NCBI RefSeq assembly: GCF_029210375.1
Contig: NZ_JARGER010000043.1
Span: 372,001 to 436,000 of the forward strand
Direction of reading: 5' to 3'
DNA: 64,000 nt
Source of the DNA: Nocardioides sp. YIM 152315
GTDB lineage: Bacteria > Actinomycetota > Actinomycetes > Propionibacteriales > Nocardioidaceae
Below the pieces are notes generated by a model. It was not told the DNA's origin. It was given only the letters and a program-made list of their open reading frames with translations, and searched no databases. Of the stretch, positions 40,088 through 50,678 are shown one piece after another. How positions within the stretch are numbered: position 1 is the first letter of the stretch; each line of letters begins with the position of its first letter. The translations under genes were made by a program, and so were the position numbers.

Positions 40088-40488
40088 CACGCCTCCGGAC
40101 CCCGGTGGACGAGGGTGGCGGAGGTCGTGCAGACCAGGGCGCCGGAGGCGTCGGTGACCTCGCTGGTGGTGCCGATGATGTCGTTGCCGGCGATCTGGCG
40201 CAGGCTCCCGACGGTCAGCGTCGCGGTGAGGACGTCGCCGGGCACGACCGGCCGCTCGTAGGCGAACTTCTGCTCGCCGTGCACGATCCGGAAGAGGTCG
40301 ATCGATTCGGCCTCGAGGAAGGCGTTCATGGCGTCGAAGGCCAGCACGATCGGGTACGTCGCGGGCGCCGGACCACCGGCGTACTCCTCGCCCGTTGCGG
40401 CGACGAAGTCGCGGACCTGCTCCTCGGTGATGGGGTGCGGCGCCGTCGGCGGGAAGGTCCGGCCGACGAGGGACTGGTCGACTGGCAT
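40087..40488 (-). CDS. hadA: FAS1-like dehydratase subunit, HadA-like
   Basis: 133 residues, an N-terminal MaoC-like domain (EEQVRDFVAATGEEYAGGPAPATYPIVLAFDAM, HGEQKFAYERPVVPGDVLTA). It lacks the Asp/His catalytic pair, as expected of the non-catalytic partner in Had heterodimers. It should bind the acyl chain while HadB supplies catalysis. ATG at 40486-40488; its stop is fused with the hadB start. It lies downstream of rpmG after a terminator-like hairpin. Confidence 0.88.
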   Translation of the reverse strand: MPVDQSLVGRTFPPTAPHPITEEQVRDFVAATGEEYAGGPAPATYPIVLAFDAMNAFLEAESIDLFRIVHGEQKFAYERPVVPGDVLTATLTVGSLRQIAGNDIIGTTSEVTDASGALVCTTSATLVHRGPEA

Positions 40489-40504
40489 GGCCTCAAAATA
40501 CAGA

Positions 40505-40535
40505 TCGACCCGCCCGAAAGTTTCGGGCGGGTCGA
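40505..40535 (-). terminator. rpmG terminator or attenuator
   Basis: A perfect 15-bp inverted repeat around one central base (half-site TCGACCCGCCCGAAA), 13 nt after the rpmG stop and followed on the minus strand by TATTTTG. Its core equals that of the rplA terminator at 32632-32668. Since hadA starts 17 nt further on, read-through must supply hadAB-murB unless hadA has its own promoter. Confidence 0.8.
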
Positions 40536-40548
40536 CGACGAGACGGGT

Positions 40549-40719
40549 TCAGCGGGTCTCGCGGTGCGCCTGGTGCTTGCGGCAGCGCGGGCAGAACTTC
40601 GCCAGCTCGAGCCGGTCGGGGTCGTTGCGGCGGTTCTTCTTGGTGATGTAGTTCCGCTCCTTGCACTCCACGCAGGCGAGAGTGATCTTCGGGCGAACGT
40701 CGCTGCTCTTGCTGGCCAC
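40549..40719 (-). CDS. rpmG: 50S ribosomal protein L33
   Basis: 56 residues, below the usual ORF cut-off: [20 protein letters not shown], then [18 protein letters not shown], then [17 protein letters not shown]. Cysteines at 16, 19, 43 and 46 form the zinc ribbon of the C+ form, so this copy is expected to be the zinc-replete version. GTG at 40717-40719 with AAGGA upstream. It lies between tRNA-Met and hadA, as in mycobacteria (rpmG2). Confidence 0.96.
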   Translation of the reverse strand: MASKSSDVRPKITLACVECKERNYITKKNRRNDPDRLELAKFCPRCRKHQAHRETR

Positions 40720-40759
40720 GGGAAGTCCTTCGGTCGGTACTGGGTGTCGCTGGTCTGTC

Positions 40760-40836
40760 TGGTAGCGGGAGCGGGACTCGAACCCGCGACACCACGATTA
40801 TGAGTCGTGTGCTCTAACCGCCTGAGCTACCCCGCC
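40760..40836 (-). tRNA. tRNA-Met (CAT), elongator type
   Basis: Acceptor GGCGGGG pairs with TCCCGCT with two G-U pairs, then discriminator A and an encoded CCA (40760-40762). D-arm AGCTCAGGCGGTTAGAGC, anticodon loop CTCATAA (anticodon at 40800-40802), T-arm GCGGGTTCGAGTCCCGC. The paired first base and the absence of three G-C pairs before the anticodon loop argue for the elongator. Confidence 0.95.
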
Positions 40837-40892
40837 ACAAGGGCTCGGCAGCGCGATCCAGACTAGCCGGAACGCGCAAAAACCTCTCCCAG

Positions 40893-40965
40893 AGCCCCTT
40901 TACGGAATCGAACCGTAGACCTTCTCCTTACCATGGAGACGCTCTGCCGACTGAGCTAAAGGGGC
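40893..40965 (-). tRNA. tRNA-Thr (GGT)
   Basis: Acceptor GCCCCTT/AAGGGGC, D-arm AGCTCAGTCGGCAGAGC, anticodon stem-loop with anticodon GGT (40930-40932), T-arm TACGGTTCGATTCCGTA. CCA not encoded. It leads into tRNA-Met and rpmG on the same strand. Confidence 0.96.
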
Positions 40966-41001
40966 AACGTCGGAGAACAATACACAGGGGTGCGCGCGAA
41001 C

Positions 41002-41835
41002 ATGAAATCGACTGGAACCCCTGTCTTCTACCGCTCGTCGGGAGCCTTTCACGACCCGTCCGGAGCGGTCGGAGAGGCCTTCGAGTCACTGTCGTCGAGC
41101 GTCGGTCCGTGGAGCCCGGACAGCCAGCACGGTGGTCCTCCGGCGGCCCTTCTCGCCCGGTCGGTCGAGCGCCTCTCCCCGGCCCGGATCGGCCGCTTCA
41201 CCATGGAGCTCCTGGGGCCGGTGCCGGTCGGTCCGGTCGCCGTCACGGCGTCCGTGCTGCGACCCGGGCGGTCGGTCCAGCTGGTCGGTGCCGAGCTCCA
41301 CGACGTGGCCCGCGGCCGGGTCGCCGCGTCCGCCCGGGCGTGGCTGTTCCCGGACGGCGCGGGACCCGGCGCGGCCGGGCCGCCGCCCCCGCACGGGCCG
41401 GGCGACGGCGCCGAGCGGCCGCGGCCATCCGGCTGGCACGGCGGCTACCTCGACGCGATCGAGTGGCGGTGGGTGCGGGGTGGCCTGGAGGAGCCGGGGA
41501 GCGGCGTCGTGTGGATGCGCTCCCCCGGGCTGGTCGAGGGCGAGCCGATCTCGCCGGTCCAGCGGCTGCTCGCCTGCGTCGACTCCGCGTCCGGGGTGAG
41601 CGCGGCGCTCGACGTACGCCAGTGGGGGTTCCTCAACACCGAGCTGAGCGTGCACGTGCTGCGCGAGCCGGTCGGCGAGTGGGTCTGCCTCGACGCCGAG
41701 ACCACCCTCTCCGACGGCGCGACCGGCGTCGCGACCTCCGCGGTGTACGACGAGCGCGGGCTGGTCGCCCGGTCGGCTCAGGCGCTGCTCGTGGTGCCGA
41801 GGCACGGCCGGGGCGATGCCTCGGCCGGGTCGTAG
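41002..41835 (+). CDS. Acyl-CoA thioesterase-like hot-dog protein
   Basis: 277 residues. SPDSQHGGPPAALLARSVER and RFTMELLGPVPVGPVAVTASVLRPG are typical of the first hot-dog domain of TesB/4HBT_3 acyl-CoA thioesterases. The second half (SPVQRLLACVDSASGVSAAL, VCLDAETTLSDGATGVATSAV) gives the second. It probably cleaves acyl-CoA thioesters in the cytoplasm; chain length unknown. The ATG at 41002 is preferred to the GTG at 40990, though neither has a clear ribosome site. It is divergent from the tRNA genes. Confidence 0.75.
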   Translation: MKSTGTPVFYRSSGAFHDPSGAVGEAFESLSSSVGPWSPDSQHGGPPAALLARSVERLSPARIGRFTMELLGPVPVGPVAVTASVLRPGRSVQLVGAELHDVARGRVAASARAWLFPDGAGPGAAGPPPPHGPGDGAERPRPSGWHGGYLDAIEWRWVRGGLEEPGSGVVWMRSPGLVEGEPISPVQRLLACVDSASGVSAALDVRQWGFLNTELSVHVLREPVGEWVCLDAETTLSDGATGVATSAVYDERGLVARSAQALLVVPRHGRGDASAGS

Positions 41836-41893
41836 GCGGGGGGCGGCAGGACTCCCGGGAGGTCGGCAGCGGCGCCGCTCGAGACTAGCGAAG

Positions 41894-42274
41894 CTAGAAC
41901 GCCGCCGGCCCGAAGCGGCCGTAGGCGACGGTCGCGCACAGGGCGATCAGCGCCAGCGTGCGCACGACGTCGGGGAGGAACTCGCGCCGGCGGACGTGGA
42001 CGACGATCGCGCCGACCGTGAGCACGGTGAGGCAGGACGCGGCGACGGGCGTCAGCATCCCGAGACCGACCAGCGGGGGCACCACCAGGCCGACGGCGCC
42101 CAGCACCTCGGCCCAACCGAGGGCGCGCAGGGCCGGCTCGGAGTAGTCCTCCGCCCAGGCCAGGCCCTGCGCCACGATCTCGTCACGGGTCCGGGTCAGC
42201 TTCAGGACGCCGGTGCCGAGGAAGAGCAGGGCGAGGAACCCCTGGAGGATCCAGAGCCAGATGTTTCCGTCCAC
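41894..42274 (-). CDS. DoxX family membrane protein
   Basis: 126 residues with four hydrophobic helices (IWLWILQGFLALLFLGTGVLKL, LGAVGLVVPPLVGLGMLTPVAA, SCLTVLTVGAIVVHV, TLALIALCATVAYG) and the LFLGTGVLKL start of the DoxX family. Members are small membrane proteins sometimes linked to oxidoreductases or thiol stress; no role is shown here. GTG at 42272-42274, 10 nt after the ROK gene on the same strand. Confidence 0.8.
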   Translation of the reverse strand: MDGNIWLWILQGFLALLFLGTGVLKLTRTRDEIVAQGLAWAEDYSEPALRALGWAEVLGAVGLVVPPLVGLGMLTPVAASCLTVLTVGAIVVHVRRREFLPDVVRTLALIALCATVAYGRFGPAAF

Positions 42275-42284
42275 GGCGACGACC

Positions 42285-43502
42285 CTAGACAGCGCCCGCC
42301 AGGCGTGCGTCGACCGCCACGGGCGCGAGCACGTGGTCGAGGGCGAGCGCGGCGCAGCCGACCACGCCGGCGCGGTCGCCGTGGGCCGCGGCGAGGAACT
42401 GCAGGTCCCGGGTGGCGAGCGGCGCCGCCAGTGCGTAGACGCTCTCGCGGACCCCGGCGACGTGGAAGTCGAACGCCGCCGCCATGTCGCCCCCGATCAC
42501 CACGGCCGCCGGGTTGAGCAGGTTGATCGCGATCGCCAGCACCTCGCCCAGCGCTCGGCCCCCGTCGCGCAGCAGCCCACGCGCGGTGGGGTCGCCCTGG
42601 AGGGCGAGCGCCACGAGGTCGCGCACGTGCTCGACCTCGTGGCCGGCCTCGCGGGCGCGGGCGACCAGGGCCCAGCCGCCGGCGAGCGTCTCGAGGCAGC
42701 CGGTCGCGCCGCACCGGCACGACAGTCCCCGGGCCGCGTCGACCTTGGTGTGGCCGATCTCGCCCGCCGCCCCGAGGTGGCCGCTCAGCACCCGGCCCTC
42801 GGCGATGATCCCGAGGCCGAGGCCGGTCGAGGCCTTGACGACCAGCACGTCCTTGAGCGACGCGGACCGGCCGAGCAGCTCGGAGCGGGCAAGCACGTCG
42901 GCGTCGTTGCCCGCGAAGAGCGGCGCGGTCGCGACCTCGGCGAGGTACGGCGCGAGCTCGACGCCGTCCCAGCCCGAGACGTCCGGCGAGCCGATGCTGA
43001 CGCCGCGGGCCGGGTCGAGCGTGCCGGGGAGGCTGAGGCCGATGCCCAGCACGGGCGGCTCGACACCCTCGAGCAGGCCGGCCAGCCGCTGGGCGATCTG
43101 GGGCATCAGCTCGTCGGGACCGACCCCGACCTCGTGGTCCCGGGAGTCGGAGGAGATCTCCTGCCCGTCGAGGTCGAGCACCGCGAGCTGGCTGCGCGAC
43201 CGCCCGATGGCGACCGCCAGCACGACGCCGGCGTGCTGGTTGAAGACGAGGGCGCCCGGCGGGCGGCCGCCCGTGGACGCGAGCTCCTCGCCGAGGAGCA
43301 GCAGGCCGGAGGAGGTCAGCGCGCTCACGCGAGTGGTGATGGCGGTGCGCGAGAGGCCGGTCAGCGCACGCAGCTGCGAGCGGGTGCTCGCCCGGCCGGT
43401 GCGCACGAGGTCGAGCAGCTCGCCGGCGGTCGCCGGCGCTGCGCTCTCGCGGCCGTCGGTGCGGGTCGAGCCGTTGGCCGCCCGCAGGGAGGTCTGGGAC
43501 AC
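42285..43502 (-). CDS. ROK family transcriptional regulator
   Basis: 405 residues. N-terminal winged helix ([40 protein letters not shown]), then an actin-like sugar kinase domain ([20 protein letters not shown]) with the ROK zinc motif [18 protein letters not shown] regulators sense sugars or sugar phosphates and usually repress divergent sugar genes. It faces zwf-edd-eda across 84 nt, so a regulator of the Entner-Doudoroff operon is the natural guess. GTG at 43500-43502; the much longer open frame upstream is a shadow of zwf. Confidence 0.9.
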   Translation of the reverse strand: MSQTSLRAANGSTRTDGRESAAPATAGELLDLVRTGRASTRSQLRALTGLSRTAITTRVSALTSSGLLLLGEELASTGGRPPGALVFNQHAGVVLAVAIGRSRSQLAVLDLDGQEISSDSRDHEVGVGPDELMPQIAQRLAGLLEGVEPPVLGIGLSLPGTLDPARGVSIGSPDVSGWDGVELAPYLAEVATAPLFAGNDADVLARSELLGRSASLKDVLVVKASTGLGLGIIAEGRVLSGHLGAAGEIGHTKVDAARGLSCRCGATGCLETLAGGWALVARAREAGHEVEHVRDLVALALQGDPTARGLLRDGGRALGEVLAIAINLLNPAAVVIGGDMAAAFDFHVAGVRESVYALAAPLATRDLQFLAAAHGDRAGVVGCAALALDHVLAPVAVDARLAGAV

Positions 43503-43561
43503 GGCGAGAGCATAACGCCGCCTACTTTGATCCTCAGAAGACGTTAGTCCTGCCCTTCGAG

Positions 43562-43574
43562 AGCCGAATCGGCT
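43562..43574. promoter_or_regulatory. Candidate operator between the ROK gene and zwf
   Basis: AGCCGA-A-TCGGCT is a perfect 6-bp inverted repeat directly upstream of zwf and overlapping a -10-like TACGGT (43574-43579). It is well placed for repression by the divergent ROK protein. Short enough that chance is possible. Confidence 0.4.
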
Positions 43575-43586
43575 ACGGTGATCGGC

Positions 43587-45091
43587 ATGGATCCGAGCTC
43601 CAGCCCGCACGTGCTCCCGGCCGCGTGCGACTTCACCGTGTTCGGCGGCACCGGCGATCTCGCGCTGCGCAAGCTCCTGCCGGCGCTCTACCACCGCGAC
43701 CTCGAGGGGCAGCTGCCGGCCGACCACCGGATCCTCGGCGTCTCCATGTCCGACCTCGACGACGCCGGCTGGCGCGACGCGGTCCACGCGGCGCTGACGA
43801 CGTACGTCGACCCCGAGCAGCTGCTCACCCCGGCCGTCGACCGCTTCCTCGCCCGGCTCTACCACCTGCGGCTGGACGCCCGGAACGCCGAGGACTGGGA
43901 CCGCTTCCACGCCCTGCTCAAGGAGCGCGCCCACCCCGAGGACGCCGTCCGGGTCTTCTACCTCGCCGTCGCGCCCCGCCTCTTCGGCTCGATCTGCCAG
44001 CGCCTCGACGAGATCGGCGTCGTCGACGAGCGCGCCCGCGTCGTGCTCGAGAAGCCGATCGGCCACGACCTCGACTCGGCCCGCGAGATCAACGACGCGG
44101 TCGGCCGGGTCTTCGACGAGTCGCAGATCTTCCGCATCGACCACTACCTCGGGAAGGAGAGCGTGCAGAACCTGCTGGTGACGCGGTTCGCCAACACGTT
44201 CCTCGAGCCGTTGTGGAACTCGCGCTGGGTCGACCACGTGCAGATCACCGTCTCCGAGACCGTGGGCGTCGGCGGCCGGGGCGAGTACTACGACCACGCG
44301 GGCGCGCTGCGCGACATGGTGCAGAACCACCTGCTGCAGCTCCTCTGCCTCGTGGCGATGGAGCCCCCGACGTACGTCGGGCGCGAGACGGTCCGCGACG
44401 AGAAGGTCAAGGTCCTCCAGGCGCTCGAGCCGATGACGCCCGAGGCGGTCGACCGCGACACGGTGCGCGGACGGTACGACGTGGGGCTCGTCGACGGCGA
44501 GGCCGTGCCGTCGTACTCGGAGGACCTGCAGGCAGGGGGGAGCCACGGCCGGTCTCGCACCGAGACCTTCGTGGCCCTGAAGACCGAGGTGCAGAACTGG
44601 CGCTGGGCCGGGGTGCCCTTCTACCTGCGCACCGGCAAGCGGATGGACCGACGGGCGTCCGAGATCGTGGTGGTCTTCAAGGAGCCGCCGCACTCGATGT
44701 TCCCGGGGGCCGAGGGCGCCACCGCGCCCAACCGGCTGCACATCCTGGTCCAGCCCGACGAGGGCATGCGCCTGCACCTCACGGCCAAGGAGCCCGGGCC
44801 CGGGGGCTACCGCCTCCGGCCGGTCTCCCTGGACCTCAGCTACGCCGCCGCGTTCGACGCGCGGCTGCCCGACGCCTACGAGCGGCTGCTCATGGACGTG
44901 ATGAAGGGCAACCCCACGCTCTTCATGCGTCGCGACGAGGTCGAGGCCGCGTGGACCTGGACCGAGCCGATCCTGCGCCGCTGGGCCGCGACCGCCGAGC
45001 GCCCCAGGCGCTACCCCGCCGGCACCCCCGGACCCACCGCCGCCGCGATGCTCCTCGAGCGCGACGGCCGCACCTGGCAGGAGACCGACCA

Positions 45092-45095
<4 letters not shown>
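43587..45095 (+). CDS. zwf: Glucose-6-phosphate 1-dehydrogenase
   Basis: 502 residues. N-terminal dinucleotide fold with [20 protein letters not shown], the catalytic motif RIDHYLGKE and conserved [14 protein letters not shown]. It oxidises glucose 6-phosphate to 6-phosphogluconolactone with NAD(P)+. Here it supplies the Entner-Doudoroff enzymes encoded next. The ATG at 43587 is preferred to a GTG nine bases earlier. Its TGA overlaps the edd GTG by 4 nt. No 6-phosphogluconolactonase gene lies in the operon. Confidence 0.97.
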
Positions 45096-46946
<1,851 letters not shown>

Positions 46947-46963
<17 letters not shown>

Positions 46964-47573
46964 CTCGCTGCTCGACGTCGTCCCGGTCATGCCCGTCGTG
47001 GTCGTCGACGACGTCGCCCACGCCGTCCCGGTCGCCCGCGCCCTCGTGGCCGGTGGCCTGGCGGCGATCGAGCTCACCCTACGCACCCCGGCCGCCCTCG
47101 ACGCGATCCGCGCGATCGCGGCCGAGGTGCCGGAGATCCTGGTCGGCGCCGGCACGATCGTCACGCCCGCCCAGGCCCGGGCGGCCGCGCAGGCCGGAGC
47201 GCAGTTCCTCGTCTCCCCCGGCGTGACCCGCGGCATCCTCCACGCGATGCGGGACACCGGACTGCCGTTCCTCCCGGGCACGGCCACCGTCTCCGAGGTG
47301 CTCGCCGCGCTCGAGGCGGGCTGCACCGAGCTGAAGTTCTTCCCGGCCGAGGCGTCGGGCGGCACGGCGTACCTCAAGGCGATCGCGTCGCCGGTGCCGA
47401 CCGCCCGCTTCTGCCCGACCGGCGGGATCACGCTCGCCTCCGCGACGACCTACCTCTCACTGCCGAACGTGGGCTGTGTCGGCGGCTCCTGGCTCACCCC
47501 CGCCGACGCGCTAGCCTCCGGCGACTGGGCACGGGTGACGGGCCTCGCGGCGCAGGCGGCGGCCCTGCGCTGA
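46947..47573 (+). CDS. eda: KDPG/KHG aldolase
   Basis: 208 residues, a TIM barrel with [44 protein letters not shown] and the Schiff-base lysine in [13 protein letters not shown]. It splits KDPG into pyruvate and glyceraldehyde 3-phosphate, completing the Entner-Doudoroff route. The TTG at 46947-46949 is chosen because AGGAGG lies 8 nt upstream and the sequence after it ([12 protein letters not shown]) gives the family length. It overlaps the end of edd. Confidence 0.96.
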
Positions 47574-47603
47574 GCCGTCGCCGCCGCTGGAATACTGCCG
47601 GCC

Positions 47604-48146
47604 ATGGAGGTCGACGGTCGCGTTGTCGGGAGCCTGATCGGTCTGGTCGGCGGCGAGGTCTTCGTGCAGGCGAACGCCGCCGGTCTGCCCGGCGAGACGG
47701 CCGTGCGCGCCGCGGGCTGGGCGCTCGGGCTCGCCGTCCTCGGCTCGGTGGTCGTCCACCTCCGCTCCTCCCCGACCGCGCCGCCGCCACCTTCCCGGCA
47801 GGGGCTTCGCGTGTACGGCGTCAGCGTGATCGCCCTCGCCGTCTCGGTCCCCGTCGGCGCCGCCGCGCTCCGCGCCGTCGGCCACGACGAGCTCACCCGG
47901 GCGTGGGTGGTGCTGGTCGTCGGACTGCACCTCCTGCCGTTCGCGAGGGCCTTCGGCCAACCGTTCTTCCGGCCACTGGCGTGGAGCCTGGTCACGGTCG
48001 CGCTGGTCGGCGGGGCGGCGACCGTCGCCGGCTTCGAGGACGGTCCCGGATGGACCGGCGTGCTCGCCGGCGGTGTCCTGCTGGTCGCGGCCCTCGTGGG
48101 CCTCCGGCGGCGTGACCGCCACCTCCTCAGCCCCGGCCGCGCCTGA
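47604..48146 (+). CDS. Integral membrane protein of unknown function
   Basis: 180 residues with about five membrane helices (VVGSLIGLVGGEVFVQANAAG, AAGWALGLAVLGSVVVHL, VYGVSVIALAVSVPVGAAALR, WVVLVVGLHLLPFARAF, TGVLAGGVLLVAALVGL). The GLHLLPFARAF segment recurs in small actinobacterial membrane proteins, but I recognise no function. ATG at 47604, 30 nt after eda, so it could be the last gene of that operon. Its 3' end overlaps tag, on the other strand, by 20 nt. Confidence 0.7.
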   Translation: MEVDGRVVGSLIGLVGGEVFVQANAAGLPGETAVRAAGWALGLAVLGSVVVHLRSSPTAPPPPSRQGLRVYGVSVIALAVSVPVGAAALRAVGHDELTRAWVVLVVGLHLLPFARAFGQPFFRPLAWSLVTVALVGGAATVAGFEDGPGWTGVLAGGVLLVAALVGLRRRDRHLLSPGRA

Positions 48147-48702
48147 AGCACCCGAGCAGGTGCGGGTCGAAGATCCCGATCGCCTCCATCAGGGCATACA
48201 TCGTCGTCGGCCCGACGAACGCGAAGCCGCGCTTCTTCAACCCCTTCGACAGCGCGACCGACTCGGTCGACGTGGTCGCCATCTCCGCCGTGTCGTGCCA
48301 GCCGGGCGGCTCGTCGGGGGCGAAGCCGAGCACCAGGGCCTCCAGACCACCGTCCTCGCGCAACGCGACGGTCGCCCGGGCGTTGGTGACCGCCGCCTCG
48401 ACCTTCATCCGGTTGCGGACGATGCGCGAGTCCAGCATCAGCCGCTCGACGTCGGACTCGTCGAAGGCCGCGATCGCGTCGGCGTCGAAGCCGCGGAAGA
48501 CCTCGCGGAACGCCTCGCGCTTGTTGAGGATCGTCGACCACGACAACCCGGACTGGAACGCCTCCAGCGTGAGTCGCTCGAGGTACGCCGCCTCGCCGCT
48601 GACCCGGCGGCCCCATTCGTGGTCGTGGTAGTCGCGCATCACGCCCGGCCCGCCCGCCCAGGGGCAGCGGCCGACTCCGTCCTCGCCGATCAGCGGTCCC
48701 AT
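48127..48702 (-). CDS. tag: DNA-3-methyladenine glycosylase I
   Basis: 191 residues. Zinc ligands typical of TAG are visible: the Cys in GRCPWAG, the His in DYHDHEWG, and the His and Cys in PHLLGCF. LTLEAFQSGLSWSTILNKRE contains the base-pocket residues, and TMYALMEAIGIFDPHL is the C-terminal signature. It removes 3-methyladenine from alkylated DNA. ATG at 48700-48702. Converges with, and overlaps by 20 nt, the membrane protein gene. Confidence 0.95.
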   Translation of the reverse strand: MGPLIGEDGVGRCPWAGGPGVMRDYHDHEWGRRVSGEAAYLERLTLEAFQSGLSWSTILNKREAFREVFRGFDADAIAAFDESDVERLMLDSRIVRNRMKVEAAVTNARATVALREDGGLEALVLGFAPDEPPGWHDTAEMATTSTESVALSKGLKKRGFAFVGPTTMYALMEAIGIFDPHLLGCFRRGRG

Positions 48703-48768
48703 GGCGTCATCCTGACGTAGACCGCCGACAGGCGTTGAGGTGGGCGTCGAGGCGGGCGTCGAGGTGTC

Positions 48769-49740
48769 TCAGCGCCGCTCCTTCAGGCGGGCGTTGGGCA
48801 GCGGCGGCGCGGGGATCGGCGGGAGCTCGTCACCGACCGGCCTGCCGAACCAGCCGTCGACCATCCCCGTGTCGGTGATCTGCGCCTGCCACCGGGCGCG
48901 CCAGTCGACGACCTCCTCGTGGGTGCGGGCCACGATGTTCCACCACATCACGATCGACTCGCCGAACGGCGGCCCGCCGAGGAGCAGCAGCCGGACCGGC
49001 TCGTCGTACGACGTGAGCTCGAGCCGTGACGAGCCCGGCGGCACGAAGGCGAGGTCGCTGGACCCGGCCTCGGTCCCGGAGACGGACACCACGCCGGCGT
49101 CGACGAGCACCCCGAGCTCGTAGGCCGGGTCGACGTCGAGCTCGAGCGTCGTGCCGGCGTCGAGGAGGATCTCGGCGCCGAGGAGCGGGGTGTACGTCGT
49201 GACCGGCGAGGTGTCGCCGAGCAGCGAGCCGAGGAAGACGCGCGCCTCGTACCCGGGTCCCGTCACGGGCTTCGGCGCGTGGTGCGCGAAGCCGGGGTCG
49301 ACGAACCTCGAGTCGTCGGGCAGCGCCACCCAGAGCTGGGCGCCGTGCAGCGTCGTCGTCGTCGGTGGTGAGACCTCCGAGTGGCTGATGCCGCGGCCGG
49401 CGGTCATCAGGTTCACCTCGCCGGGGCGCACCATCGCGTGGTGGCCGGCGCTGTCGCGGTGCTCGACCTCGCCGGTGAAGAGCCAGCTCACCGTCTGCAG
49501 CCCGGTGTGCGGATGGGGTGCGACCGTCATGCCGCCGCTGTCCGCGACGAGATCGGGCCCGTAGTGGTCCACGAAGCACCACGCGCCGATCAGCGACCGA
49601 TGCCGCTGCGGGAGCGTACGGCGCACGCGCATCGCCCGCGGCCCGCCGAGCGGAACGTCGCGCGGCGTCATGATCTCGACGCCCGCGGCCGGGGTCGCCT
49701 CGCACTCGAGCTCCGGCGGCTTGTCCTCGAGGTTGCTCAC
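48769..49740 (-). CDS. Pirin-like cupin protein
   Basis: 323 residues with two cupin halves. The N-terminal pirin signature is GAWCFVDHYGPD and APHPHTGLQTVSWLFTGEVEHRDSAG, giving the His/His/His/Glu metal site, and VNLMTAGRGISHSE completes it. The C-terminal domain (PVRLLLLGGPPFGESIVMWWN) is the Pirin_C type. Bacterial pirins can act as quercetinases or bind metabolic enzymes; the role here is not known. The GTG at 49738-49740 begins MSNLEDKPPELECE; the longer frame upstream lacks family similarity. Confidence 0.85.
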   Translation of the reverse strand: MSNLEDKPPELECEATPAAGVEIMTPRDVPLGGPRAMRVRRTLPQRHRSLIGAWCFVDHYGPDLVADSGGMTVAPHPHTGLQTVSWLFTGEVEHRDSAGHHAMVRPGEVNLMTAGRGISHSEVSPPTTTTLHGAQLWVALPDDSRFVDPGFAHHAPKPVTGPGYEARVFLGSLLGDTSPVTTYTPLLGAEILLDAGTTLELDVDPAYELGVLVDAGVVSVSGTEAGSSDLAFVPPGSSRLELTSYDEPVRLLLLGGPPFGESIVMWWNIVARTHEEVVDWRARWQAQITDTGMVDGWFGRPVGDELPPIPAPPLPNARLKERR

Positions 49741-49985
49741 GCGGACATTGTCGCCCAGGGAGGCGGCGCGTCCCCGGGCAGCGGTGGGAGGTCCACCGTT
49801 CCGAACACGCGAGACGTGGCTGAGCCACCGCCGTTCGCTCACCCGCCCGCGGGCCCAGGCGCAGCGGCATGGCACGCCCACGGAAACGGCACAGGAGCGG
49901 CGACAGCCCGACGTGCCCCTGTCCGTGGCGGCCGCCAGTCACTACCTTGCTGTCCATCCACCGATGACGACCACGAGGAGCACCC

Positions 49986-50678
49986 ATGTCGACGAGCGAG
50001 CCGCCACCGCCTCCGCCGCCTCCGCCGCCTCCGCCGCCACCGACCCCGACCGGTCCGGCCGGCGGCTACAGCGCCGGCACGGCCTGGTCCTACGGCTGGG
50101 GGAGGTTCACCGCCAACCTCGGGTCGATCCTGATCGCGGTGCTCGTCCTCGTCGCCGTGCAGGTCATCGTCCAGGTGGTGTCCTATCTCGCGGGCGACGG
50201 CTACGTCCTGCGCTGGATCATCAGCCTGGCGGGCTGGGTGCTGTCGATGATCATCGGCGCCGGCCTGGTCCGCGGAGCGCTGGACATCACCGAGGGCCGG
50301 GAGCTCGACCCGAAGACGCTGCTCACCCCGAACAAGCTGGGCGAGGTCATCGTCGCCTCCCTGCTGATCAGCATCGCGACCTTCATCGGCCTGATCCTGT
50401 GCGTGATCCCCGGCCTGCTGGTCGCGTTCTTCACGTCGTTCACGCTCTACTTCCTGATGGACCGCCAGGAGTTGGGCGCGATCGACGCGATCAGGGCGAG
50501 CTTCGACTTCACCAAGCGGAACGCCGGCAACGTGATCGTCTGGTTCCTGCTCTGCCTGGCAACCTACGTGGTCGGCTTCCTGCTGTGCGGCGTCGGGCTG
50601 ATCGCCGCGATCCCGGTGATCCTGATCGGGACGGCCTACACCTACAAGACGCTGAACGGACAGCCGGTCGCGGCCTGA
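49986..50678 (+). CDS. Polyproline membrane protein
   Basis: 230 residues. MSTSE is followed by 14 prolines in a row, encoded by near-tandem CCGCCGCCT units, then a Thr/Pro/Gly linker. Four to five membrane helices follow (ILIAVLVLVAVQVIVQVVSYL, WIISLAGWVLSMIIGAGLV, IVASLLISIATFIGLILCVIPG, VIVWFLLCLATYVVGFLLCG). LIAAIPVILIGTAYTYKTL and AIDAIRASFDFTKRN resemble YciC/DUF975-type membrane proteins. Translation of the proline run should depend on EF-P. ATG with GAGGAG upstream. Function unknown. Confidence 0.85.
   Translation: MSTSEPPPPPPPPPPPPPPTPTGPAGGYSAGTAWSYGWGRFTANLGSILIAVLVLVAVQVIVQVVSYLAGDGYVLRWIISLAGWVLSMIIGAGLVRGALDITEGRELDPKTLLTPNKLGEVIVASLLISIATFIGLILCVIPGLLVAFFTSFTLYFLMDRQELGAIDAIRASFDFTKRNAGNVIVWFLLCLATYVVGFLLCGVGLIAAIPVILIGTAYTYKTLNGQPVAA

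Noticed and set aside
43503-44777. N-terminal extension of the ROK regulator
   Set aside because: It lies antisense to zwf and would add over 400 non-homologous residues; the helix-turn-helix already sits at the N-terminus from the GTG at 43500-43502.
49986-50060. Possible CRISPR or tandem-repeat array
   Set aside because: The repeat is a polyproline codon run with no spacers; no CRISPR-like repeat-spacer pattern was seen anywhere in the window.
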